Of a stretch of DNA of 64,000 bases, positions 35,367-42,907 are shown piece by piece; position 1 is the first letter of the stretch, and the number at the start of each line of letters is the position of its first letter. A model generated the notes under the pieces. The model was not told the origin of the DNA, searched no databases, and was given only the letters and a program-made list of their open reading frames with translations. A program made the position numbers and the translations under genes. Location: NCBI GenBank assembly GCA_019058245.1, contig JAHPZJ010000023.1:34028-98027 (forward strand). Reading direction: 5' to 3'. Source of the stretch: Promethearchaeota archaeon. Lineage in GTDB: Archaea; Asgardarchaeota; Lokiarchaeia; Sigyniarchaeales; SOKP01.

Positions 35367-36866
35367 ATGGAAGATAATTATATAGTAGAAACTAGTTATG
35401 GGAAAGTTCGTGGATATAGTAGAAGAGGAGTGATAAAATTCAAGGGGATCCCGTATGCCGCTCCTCCCATCGGTAATCTTCGTTTTAAGGCTCCCGCTCC
35501 AGTAGATTCTTGGAGTGATGTCCGTGATGCAACAAGATTTAGTCCTGTAGCTCCTCAACCACCCTCAACGCTTGAATCTCTTTTTGGTGAACCGATGCCT
35601 CAGAGTGAAGCAGAATGTTTAACAATAAACATATGGACGAATGATTTAAATGCTAAGGGACGTCCTGTTATGTTTTGGATACATGGAGGTGGATTTATTA
35701 CAGGAAGTGGTGCATCATTAGATGGAGCACGCTTAGTTCAAAGGGGAAATGTGGTTGTTGTAAGTATCAACTATCGATTAGGATATTTAGGTTTTCTTTA
35801 TATGCCTGATGTATCTGATGCAGATACTAATGTGGGATTACTTGATATGATTGCAGCTCTTAAATGGGTGAAAGAAAATATCTCTTTTTTTGGAGGTGAC
35901 CCAAATAATGTAACAATTTTCGGTGAATCAGCAGGTGGTATGGCGGTTTCCACACTACTTGCTATGCCTTCAGCTAAAAGATTGTTTCATAGAGCAATTT
36001 CACAATCTGGTGCTGCTCATAAGTTAGGATTCAATCCTAAGGTTGGAACAAAAGTTTATGAGGATTTACTTAAGGATTTAGATGTTAAAAAAGGAGATAT
36101 ACAAGTGTTGCGAAAAATTCCTATCGAGAAATTTCTCATACCTCAGGAACCTACCTTGAGAATTCAAGAAGATGTGTTGAGATTAGGACCTATTATTGAT
36201 AAAATGTCTTTACCAGAGCATCCACTTGAAGTTATAAGAAAAGGTTTTGCTAAGAATGTTGATTTACTCATAGGAACAAATTTAGATGAGAGTAAATTAT
36301 GGTTACTATTAACACCTCAAGTCAATAAACTAACAGAAGAGGAATTATTGCAATTTGTCAAGGGAAGAATGAATTTTTTAAAGAAAGACGAAATTACATC
36401 TAAAATGTTAATAGATATCTATAGGGAAGGAAGAAAAACACCAAGAAATATAATGGAGGCAATTTTGACAGATTATTCATTTCGAATACCTGCAATTCAA
36501 CTTGCTGAAGCACAATGTGAACATCAACCAAACACCTATATGTATTTATTTGCATGGAAACACCCTATGGATGGAGGAAAATATGGAGCAATGCATGCAC
36601 TTGAACTTCCATTTGTCTTTGGTCTTCTTGGAAATCAAGATGTTGGTTTTTTTCCGCGTAAATCTGAGGAAACACTGAGCCTTTCTGAAAAAATGATGGA
36701 TACTTGGATATCATTTGTTTATAATGGAAATCCAAATCATAAAAATATTCCTGAATTACCTCCTTATAATAAAGAAAAAAGATCAACTATTATATTTGAT
36801 AAAGATGTTAAAGTTGAAGAAGATCCTTATGGCAATGAAAGGATGGCGTGGGATAATATTTTATGA
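35367..36866 (+). CDS. type-B carboxylesterase (alpha/beta hydrolase)
   Basis: This 499-residue esterase of the carboxylesterase/cholinesterase family hydrolyses carboxylic esters. Motifs: GIPYAAPPIGNLRF, the oxyanion hole HGGGF (106-110), NYRLGYLGF, and the triad Ser188 (FGESAGG), Glu308 (GTNLDES) and His410 (MHALELPFVFG). There is no signal peptide, so it should be cytosolic. The family is widespread in bacteria and eukaryotes but uncommon in archaea, so transfer from bacteria is likely though base composition does not stand out. It is on the plus strand, divergent from the flavoproteins, and could release acids that feed the acyl-CoA genes nearby. Confidence 0.88.
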   Translation: MEDNYIVETSYGKVRGYSRRGVIKFKGIPYAAPPIGNLRFKAPAPVDSWSDVRDATRFSPVAPQPPSTLESLFGEPMPQSEAECLTINIWTNDLNAKGRPVMFWIHGGGFITGSGASLDGARLVQRGNVVVVSINYRLGYLGFLYMPDVSDADTNVGLLDMIAALKWVKENISFFGGDPNNVTIFGESAGGMAVSTLLAMPSAKRLFHRAISQSGAAHKLGFNPKVGTKVYEDLLKDLDVKKGDIQVLRKIPIEKFLIPQEPTLRIQEDVLRLGPIIDKMSLPEHPLEVIRKGFAKNVDLLIGTNLDESKLWLLLTPQVNKLTEEELLQFVKGRMNFLKKDEITSKMLIDIYREGRKTPRNIMEAILTDYSFRIPAIQLAEAQCEHQPNTYMYLFAWKHPMDGGKYGAMHALELPFVFGLLGNQDVGFFPRKSEETLSLSEKMMDTWISFVYNGNPNHKNIPELPPYNKEKRSTIIFDKDVKVEEDPYGNERMAWDNIL

Positions 36867-36961
36867 ATATTCTGAATCTTTCAACTCAATTATCTATTTT
36901 TTTTTATTTTTATTATCTACAATTTTTAAGTTTGTAAAAATTTTAATTAGATTTAACACTC

Positions 36962-37219
36962 TTAATTGCCTAAACATTTAGTACTATCAACTATAACAAT
37001 TTCATCTGATTCTCATTTACTAATGACATTGGCAGGACATATTAGCATACATACAGGATTTTCACAATGAAAATATGGATTGATTAAATAACTTACAAAA
37101 GCATCATAAAATTTTTTTTTCTCATTATAAAGATTTCGCATCCAATTTTCTGATACTGCTGGTATATCATGCTAATCTTTACTGGTGATTGCATACGCAA
37201 AACAACAACGATACCATCT
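36962..37219 (-). pseudogene. decayed 4Fe-4S subunit of a molybdopterin oxidoreductase
   Basis: Read on the minus strand from 37219: RWYRCCFAYAITSKD, stop, HDIPAVSENWMRNLYNE, a spacer, then FHCENPVCMLICPANVISK, stop, ESDEIVIVDSTKCLGN, TAA. This follows the intact FeS protein at 45181 (CIGCYTCVLACKDWNDLPVG...NWRK, then CNHCVNPPCIKACPVEAITK, then ESDGIVIVNSKKC) in order, with two in-frame stops and loss of several cluster cysteines. It is a dead paralogue. The 3' part of the gene is also gone. It fills the 432-bp gap between the esterase and the isomerase gene. Confidence 0.75.
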
Positions 37220-37298
37220 ACTTATTTTCTTGATTTTCCATTAAATCATCTTATTATGATTTTTTGTAATCTTAAAAATAAGTTTTTATAGTGATTAT

Positions 37299-38090
37299 TT
37301 AATCAAATTTTGAGAAATCAGGTTTTCTTTTAGAAAAAAAAGCAGAAAATGCTTCTTGCGCTTCTGGTGAAACTAATCTTCTTCTAAATTCTATAGCTTC
37401 TTCTTGCTTTAAATTTTCCAGAATACTTTTATGATATTTATTTATTAATTCTTTTGTTGATCTCAATGCTTTTGGTGGCTTTTCTGCTAATGATTTAGCA
37501 ATATTGGTTACTTTCTCAATCAGTTCCTCTTTTGGGAAGATCTTATTTACCATTCCTATTTTAACTGCCTCTTCAGCAGTAAAGAAATCACCTAAAAAAA
37601 ATAACTCAGCAGCACGAAATTTTCCTACCAATTCTGGAAGAATGAATGTTGATCCAAATTCAGGTACTAAACCTAGGCTCGTAAAGGGAAACTGAAACTT
37701 TGCATCTTCTGATGCATAAATTAAATCACAATTCAATGGCATTGTACTTCCAATACCTACTGCGTAGCCATGTATAGCTACAATTATTGGCTTTTTAGCC
37801 CCCAATAACCACTTTGTAAGAGCCGCTGCGGGTCTTTCTTCAGTTTTAGATTCTGTTATATACTCTACATCTTGAAAATCCTTTAGATCATTTCCTGCAC
37901 AAAAAGAATCTCCATTACCATACATTAGTGTTACCATAACATTTTTATCCGTTTCTGCGGCTTTAAATGCATCGCCTAAACCTCTATACATTGCCCTTGT
38001 CAATGCATTCTTTTTACTAGGTCTGTTTAAAATTATATGAAAAACTTTATCTTCTGTTTTGGTTAAAATATGTTCTGCTAAAATAATCAC
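37299..38090 (-). CDS. enoyl-CoA isomerase of the crotonase family (ECI2-like)
   Basis: This 263-residue crotonase-fold protein shifts or hydrates enoyl-CoA double bonds. The oxyanion segments are SFCAGNDLKDF (62-72) and GYAVGIGSTMPLNCD. The first hydratase glutamate is replaced by Thr, while Glu144 in FTSLGLVPEFGST occupies the place of the catalytic base in delta3,delta2-enoyl-CoA isomerases. Isomerase is therefore more likely than hydratase. The start is GTG at 38090 with AAGGTG just upstream. It follows the MFE-2-like dehydrogenase gene by 7 nt on the same strand, so they are one operon for unsaturated acyl-CoA handling. Confidence 0.82.
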   Translation of the reverse strand: MIILAEHILTKTEDKVFHIILNRPSKKNALTRAMYRGLGDAFKAAETDKNVMVTLMYGNGDSFCAGNDLKDFQDVEYITESKTEERPAAALTKWLLGAKKPIIVAIHGYAVGIGSTMPLNCDLIYASEDAKFQFPFTSLGLVPEFGSTFILPELVGKFRAAELFFLGDFFTAEEAVKIGMVNKIFPKEELIEKVTNIAKSLAEKPPKALRSTKELINKYHKSILENLKQEEAIEFRRRLVSPEAQEAFSAFFSKRKPDFSKFD

Positions 38091-38097
38091 CTTAAAT

Positions 38098-39042
38098 CTA
38101 TAAATTAAATAAATCTTCTTTAGTTGCTGCTCCTTCTCTTTTCGATGGTAAATCTACCATTAATTCTGATTCAACACGTTCAGCTAATTGTTGGGGTGTA
38201 AACGGTTTCCAATTATTTGAAATTTTCTTTACAGCCCGCCAGCCACGATATACCCATACCTTATCTCCAATTGCTCTAAATACTTCTCCATTAATATTAC
38301 TGGCTGCATCAGATGCTAAATAAGCAACTAATGGAGCAAAGTTTGAAGGATGAAAAACATCAAACCCATCATTAGTTTTTGCACTCATATATCCAGTCAT
38401 TTTAGGTGTTAAATCAGTAGTCATACGAGTTCTGGCACTTGGTACAACACAATTTACAGTTGCATATTTCGCAAGCTCTCGAGATACAATAATAGTAAAA
38501 GTTGCAATACCTGATTTGGCAGCACCATAATTTGATTGACCTGGGTTACCATATAAGCCAGAATCGGATGCTGTATTTATAATTCTACCGAAATTTTTTA
38601 AAGTTGGGTTTTCCTTTCCTAATGATCTGAAATAAACTGCCGCATGTTTAGTAAGATTAAATGTTCCTTTTAAATGAACTGCAATTACGGCGTCAAATTC
38701 TTCTTCTGTCATGTTGAAAATCATTCTATCCCTTAATATACCAGCATTATTCACAACAATGTCTAATTTCCCAAATTCAGATATTGCTTGATCTAACATA
38801 CCTTTTGCTTTATTATAATCTACAACAGAGTCATAGTTTGCTATTGCTTTAACTCCAAGGTTTTTACATTCTTCAACTACACTATCCGCAATTTTAAATT
38901 CCTTTGTTAAATGATCGGAGCCTCCACCAATATCATTAATTACTAAATCACAACCCTCTTTTGCCATTGCAAGTGCTTCTTCACGACCTATGCCTCGTCC
39001 AGCCCCTGTAATTAACGCAACTTTTCCATCTAACATTCCCAT
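38098..39042 (-). CDS. SDR-family (3R)-hydroxyacyl-CoA dehydrogenase, MFE-2-like
   Basis: This 314-residue NAD-dependent dehydrogenase has TGAGRGIG (12-19), VINDIGG with Asp37 favouring NAD, NNAG (98-101), and the catalytic Ser159, Tyr172 and Lys176. Segments KAIANYDSV, NNAGILRDRMIF and GLYGNPGQSNYGAAK resemble the dehydrogenase domain of eukaryotic peroxisomal multifunctional enzyme 2 more than ordinary FabG. A C-terminal 50-residue extension (WRAVKKISNNWKPFTPQQ) is also MFE-2-like. It should oxidise (R)-3-hydroxyacyl-CoA to the 3-keto form, the product of the hydratase-2 proteins at 49552 and 52852. It is first in a two-gene operon with the isomerase. Confidence 0.82.
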   Translation of the reverse strand: MGMLDGKVALITGAGRGIGREEALAMAKEGCDLVINDIGGGSDHLTKEFKIADSVVEECKNLGVKAIANYDSVVDYNKAKGMLDQAISEFGKLDIVVNNAGILRDRMIFNMTEEEFDAVIAVHLKGTFNLTKHAAVYFRSLGKENPTLKNFGRIINTASDSGLYGNPGQSNYGAAKSGIATFTIIVSRELAKYATVNCVVPSARTRMTTDLTPKMTGYMSAKTNDGFDVFHPSNFAPLVAYLASDAASNINGEVFRAIGDKVWVYRGWRAVKKISNNWKPFTPQQLAERVESELMVDLPSKREGAATKEDLFNL

Positions 39043-39116
39043 TATTATTTCATCCTCTTATAATCTAATAAATATATAATGAATATTTAAATCTAAATTT
39101 CCTTATTTATTAGATT

Positions 39117-39839
39117 TTATTGAATTTTTTTATCATGTAAAATATCTTCTAAATTTTCTAAAACAAAATTTCGAAAATCACGAGGAGAAAAATTAGCTTC
39201 TCTAAAATCCATATTTTCACTCACAGAATCCCCTTGAGAATTGATCTCTTTAAAAATCTCTCTCATATTCCGTTCTACTATAGCAGTACCTAAGATTATA
39301 CTATAGATAAAGAAAGTCAACTTTGCAGCATCAGATTCTTTTATAGTTCCTTCTTCAATTGCATTACTTACTAATCTTGTTGTACCTCGCAAGTATCTAA
39401 ATTCCTTATATTCCCTTTCAATTGGTCCAGTCTTGTCAGAAGGAGGAAGCGTCCTAAGATGCATCATGGAAAAAGCACCAAAATCACTTTCAGCAAAATC
39501 TAAAAAGTGTTTAAAGAATTTCATTAGAAGATCAAAAGAGGAACCCTTGTGATTTTCAACTATATCTAAATTTTCTTCTCGATATTGCTTAAAAAATTTA
39601 TTTCTGATAGCTATATATAACTCACGTGCACTACCAACATAATTATATAAATTATTTTGATTCATTCCTAGAGATCTGCCCAAAGCTCGCATACTGAAAC
39701 CATTTCTACCCCTTTTTATAACTAGTTCTTTTCCTGCTTCTAAAATTTTTTCATATTGAGCGGCTTTCTTTTCAGGTGAGCGATTTCTAGTTTTTTTTTT
39801 AAGGGGAGTTTTAGGCTTTTTAATTCTATCATTAGGCAT
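39117..39839 (-). CDS. TetR-family transcription repressor
   Basis: This 240-residue repressor has a lysine-rich N-terminal tail, then the TetR helix-turn-helix (about 30-76: ILEAGKELVIKRGRNGFSMR, then ALGRSLGMNQNNLYNYVGS), and a helical ligand-binding domain (80-225). Acyl-CoA-sensing TetR regulators (FadR/PsrA-like) are common beside such genes, so it probably controls the dehydrogenase-isomerase operon 75 nt downstream. A perfect inverted repeat overlaps its own promoter, which indicates autoregulation. No comparable full repeat was found before the other cluster genes. Confidence 0.85.
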   Translation of the reverse strand: MPNDRIKKPKTPLKKKTRNRSPEKKAAQYEKILEAGKELVIKRGRNGFSMRALGRSLGMNQNNLYNYVGSARELYIAIRNKFFKQYREENLDIVENHKGSSFDLLMKFFKHFLDFAESDFGAFSMMHLRTLPPSDKTGPIEREYKEFRYLRGTTRLVSNAIEEGTIKESDAAKLTFFIYSIILGTAIVERNMREIFKEINSQGDSVSENMDFREANFSPRDFRNFVLENLEDILHDKKIQ

Positions 39840-39915
39840 TTTATCATATTACCTTTATTTTCTAATTTGGATAAAATAGATGGAAAAATTGATTTTGAAT
39901 ATATTTCATACTAAA

Positions 39916-39944
39916 TTAAGTTGCTCTAACTTAAATATAATATG
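39916..39944 (-). promoter_or_regulatory. TetR promoter with inverted-repeat operator
   Basis: TTAAGTT-GCTCT-AACTTAA (39916-39934) is a perfect inverted repeat with 7-bp arms. On the minus strand it lies directly downstream of, and partly overlaps, a TATA box (ATTATATTTAAG, 39944-39933), where a bound repressor would block transcription. The rest of the 315-bp gap 39840-40154 holds nothing recognisable. Confidence 0.5.
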
Positions 39945-40154
39945 TATATTAAAAAAAAATTTTTATACTTGTTAAATAAAAATTAATAAAAAAATATCAA
40001 TATTATGTTTTATGTGGTAAAAGTACTCATCATATTTTTATTCATTTGTTTATGATAAAATTTTTGATCATGTAGTTAACTTCCGACACATAATTCATTA
40101 TTTAATTCTTCTGGTTACTCTAGTTATTCTATTTCTAATCCAATACTCTTTTTT

Positions 40155-41186
40155 TTATTTGATCATAGAATAGCTATTTTTAATTGCTGATTCTGCCTCT
40201 TTCATTATTCTTTCGATAATTTCAGTCACATCATCAATACTATTTATGATACCAATTGATTGACCTAGTAGTACAGCCCCAGTTTCTGTATCTCCGTTAT
40301 ATACTCTGTCATAAGCCCCTGAATCTAAAGCTTTTACCTCGGGAGGTATGGACTGCTCATAAGCTATCATTTCCTCTTTAGAGCCGGGTGCTGGGTGTGC
40401 TAAAGCGTATTTATTTTTGTATAAACGGATAGGACCAAATGATCCGGTGTAGAGTGCTGTATCTTGAGGTTTTCCTGGTGGAATTAAAGCCTTATACTTT
40501 TCATGAAATTCACTTTGTTTTGAAGCAATAAATCTAGATCCCATAGCGATAGCTCCTGCTCCTAAAGATAATGCTGCTGCTAATGCCTCTCCTGTTGCAA
40601 ATCCTCCACATGCTATCTTGGGCAAATCTGGAAAGGTTTTATTAATCTGTTGTAGTAATACTAATGTTGAAACCTTTTCATAGGATTGATGACCTCCTCC
40701 TTCTCCACCAGTTACTACTATTCCATCCACTCCAGCTTCCATACATTTCTGTGCTAACCATACAGCGGGTGCTACATGAAAGTGTTTAACATTGGAATTT
40801 TTTCTTAATTCCTGGAATGATTTAGAAGCGGGAAGAAACTTTGATGATCCTGCCGAGGTTAACCAATACAAACATTGATCTCTCATTTTTGGATTGTTCA
40901 TAACTATTTTTGGTAATTCTGTTGCCATTTCTTGAACTCCTGGATTATTACGAGAAGTAAGAATGTTAAGCCCAAATGGTTTATCTGTATGTTCAATCAT
41001 AAATTCCAAGCTTTTTTTATGTTCCTCAACGGGATCTGTTCCCACTATATTCACATTTGACAAAACCCCCAAGCCACCAATTTCACTTACTGCAAGTGCT
41101 AAATCTCGAGTAAAAAATGGTCCCATTGGGGCACTGAATATTGGATATTTAATCCCAAACATTTTTGTTATATTTGTTTCTATCAT
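40155..41186 (-). CDS. NPD/FabK-like FMN flavoprotein, copy 3
   Basis: This 343-residue member of the same family as the genes at 32542 and 34031 starts MIETNITKMFGIKYPIF. It keeps VTGGEGGGHQSYEKVSTLVL, CGGFATGEALAAALSLGAGA, GSRFIAS and the C-terminal GDTETGAVLLGQSIG. It is more diverged than the tandem pair and lacks their duplicated upstream repeat. It lies 66 nt downstream of the 3-hydroxyacyl-CoA dehydrogenase on the same strand, probably in one operon, which supports an acyl-CoA oxidoreductase role over nitronate oxidation. Confidence 0.78.
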   Translation of the reverse strand: MIETNITKMFGIKYPIFSAPMGPFFTRDLALAVSEIGGLGVLSNVNIVGTDPVEEHKKSLEFMIEHTDKPFGLNILTSRNNPGVQEMATELPKIVMNNPKMRDQCLYWLTSAGSSKFLPASKSFQELRKNSNVKHFHVAPAVWLAQKCMEAGVDGIVVTGGEGGGHQSYEKVSTLVLLQQINKTFPDLPKIACGGFATGEALAAALSLGAGAIAMGSRFIASKQSEFHEKYKALIPPGKPQDTALYTGSFGPIRLYKNKYALAHPAPGSKEEMIAYEQSIPPEVKALDSGAYDRVYNGDTETGAVLLGQSIGIINSIDDVTEIIERIMKEAESAIKNSYSMIK

Positions 41187-41252
41187 TTTATTTCTCCTTT
41201 TAAATTAATGAATATTTTTAAGAATATTTTTTAAAAAAAATTTTAGTATAGA

Positions 41253-42428
41253 TTATACCATATCTACAAACTTTCCAGATTTAAGTAATTCACATGGTTT
41301 TAGATAAGATTTACCTAAATTTTCGGCAGTTTCTTCTAAAAGACTAGCAAATCGTTCATAGTTCTTAGTCGCAGATTCCATTGGCCCTGGAAAATTCATA
41401 CCTGCTAAGATTGCTTCATCGATAACTTTCCAACTTGAAACAACTCCTTCTTCCAATATTCTACAACCTTCATTAGCTGCAATTGCGGTAAAAATATCGG
41501 GATTAACAATTCCTGCTTTTTTAGAGAGATCAGGTTGAGGTCTCCCTTTTGTCCAATCATAAAATCCTTGTCCTGTTTTTTTACCTAGTGTTCCTTTTTC
41601 TACTTGCATTTTTGTTACTTTTCCCGGACCGAAATCGGATGAAAGTTTTTCTGCATAATAAAGCCCACCATGATATGCAATATCACGTCCTGTAAAATCT
41701 GCTAATGTTAATGCAGTCATTGGAGCATTTGGGTTAGATAAATCAGCATCTACTTCTTCCCAAGGAATGCCTTTCTCATACGCCATATCAAGAATGTAAT
41801 TAGTATAGATACCTCGAGGTGCAAGTACACGATTAACAATAAAGCCAGGGCGATCTTTTAACACCTTAGCAACATATCTTTTTCCTCTCAAAACTGGCAG
41901 AGTTTCTGCAACTTTTACCCCTATTTCCATAGATTCATCAGAACTCTTATCTCCTTTAATTATTTCTACGAGACGCATCAAGGGAGCGGGATTAAAGAAA
42001 TGCATACCTATTACATTTTCAGGTTTGTTACATTTTTCAGCAATCTCAGTAATACTCATCGTGGAAGTGTTTGAAGCAAAAATACAATGATCAGGAGAGT
42101 TTTCAATAACATCCTTACAAAGCTTTTGTTTTAAATTTAATATTTCTGCAACTGCTTCAATTACTAAATCTGCATTCTTAGAAGCTTCAATAATATTATC
42201 AGATGTTTTTAATTTTGCTATAAAATCTGCCGCGCTAGAACCTGCAGGTAAAATTCCTTTTTCTTCTAGTTTTTGGAATCCTGTTTTTATGTAATTTGTG
42301 CCTTTTTCAATGATTTCACTATTTACATCAACCGCTGTGACATTGTATCCTGCCATTAAGTAAACTTGGGCAATCCCTTTTCCCATATCGCCAAAACCTA
42401 GCTGAACTATATTCTTAACATTTGTCAT
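41253..42428 (-). CDS. (S)-3-hydroxyacyl-CoA dehydrogenase
   Basis: This 391-residue NAD-dependent beta-oxidation enzyme has a Rossmann N-terminus QLGFGDMGKGIAQV (10-23), with GFGDMG in place of GxGxMG, an acidic Asp34 region (VTAVDVN), SNTSTMSI, the catalytic-loop HFFNPAPLMRLVEI, and a duplicated C-terminal helical domain (about 200-391: DRPGFIVNRVLAPRG, KTGQGFYDW). Length fits two C-terminal dehydrogenase domains. It acts on the L/S isomer made by crotonase-type hydratase, complementing the R-specific SDR. It is first in the operon with flavoprotein copy 3. Confidence 0.9.
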   Translation of the reverse strand: MTNVKNIVQLGFGDMGKGIAQVYLMAGYNVTAVDVNSEIIEKGTNYIKTGFQKLEEKGILPAGSSAADFIAKLKTSDNIIEASKNADLVIEAVAEILNLKQKLCKDVIENSPDHCIFASNTSTMSITEIAEKCNKPENVIGMHFFNPAPLMRLVEIIKGDKSSDESMEIGVKVAETLPVLRGKRYVAKVLKDRPGFIVNRVLAPRGIYTNYILDMAYEKGIPWEEVDADLSNPNAPMTALTLADFTGRDIAYHGGLYYAEKLSSDFGPGKVTKMQVEKGTLGKKTGQGFYDWTKGRPQPDLSKKAGIVNPDIFTAIAANEGCRILEEGVVSSWKVIDEAILAGMNFPGPMESATKNYERFASLLEETAENLGKSYLKPCELLKSGKFVDMV

Positions 42429-42907
42429 TTATATCAACTCTAATTTGTTATGTAAATTTAAGTTATAACTATACACAATAAATTAAAAAATCTTGGAAAA
42501 GAATTTTGAAAAGGCAAAAAAGAAGTATCAAATAATATAAGATTAAATTAAAGATCTACTAATCCATATAACAACTAATTTTAAAATCGATATTATTTAT
42601 ACAAAATATTCTCATAAAATTCTTCTTTGGAAACAAGATGTTCTGAATTTGTTGTTGATTATTGAGAGAAGTTTTATAATTTTACGGGAATAAATTGCTA
42701 AATGAGATATGAGAGAATGATGAGAAGAAAATTATGATACAAATAATAAGTAATTTTTATTAATTTTAATCTTCTCTTATTTCTCTCTAATGAATAAGTA
42801 AAATAGCGATCAAACTTTCATTAACTCATTACATAAAATGTATTTAAACATCATGCATTTTTATAGTTAAGGTTCAGTTAATAATAAAAAGGAAGGTTGA
42901 ATTTAAG
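42429..42907. other. 479-bp divergent intergenic region
   Basis: The region separates the dehydrogenase (minus) from the molybdopterin oxidoreductase (plus). AGTTATAACT (42461-42470), a 10-bp palindrome, lies 33 nt before the dehydrogenase start. A long imperfect inverted repeat occupies 42709-42792. No gene is seen. GGAAGG at 42891-42896 is the only candidate ribosome-binding site for the oxidoreductase. Confidence 0.45.
42709..42792. repeat. long imperfect inverted repeat
   Basis: The left arm ATGAGAGAATGATGAGAAGA followed by AAATTA pairs with the right arm TAATTTTAATCTTCTCTTAT followed by TTCTCTC across a loop of about 30 nt. The strongest paired cores are GAGAAGA/TCTTCTC and GAGAGAAT/ATTTCTCTC, with one bulge each. 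It could be an RNA hairpin or a paired protein-binding site. Confidence 0.4.

Noticed and set aside
35367..36866. Carboxylesterase as part of a recently acquired island
   Set aside because: The family is rare in archaea, but codon use and A+T content look like the neighbours and no mobile-element ends flank it.
41550..41555. TGTCCA inside the 3-hydroxyacyl-CoA dehydrogenase gene
   Set aside because: Coding, single copy, no neighbouring boxes; expected by chance.
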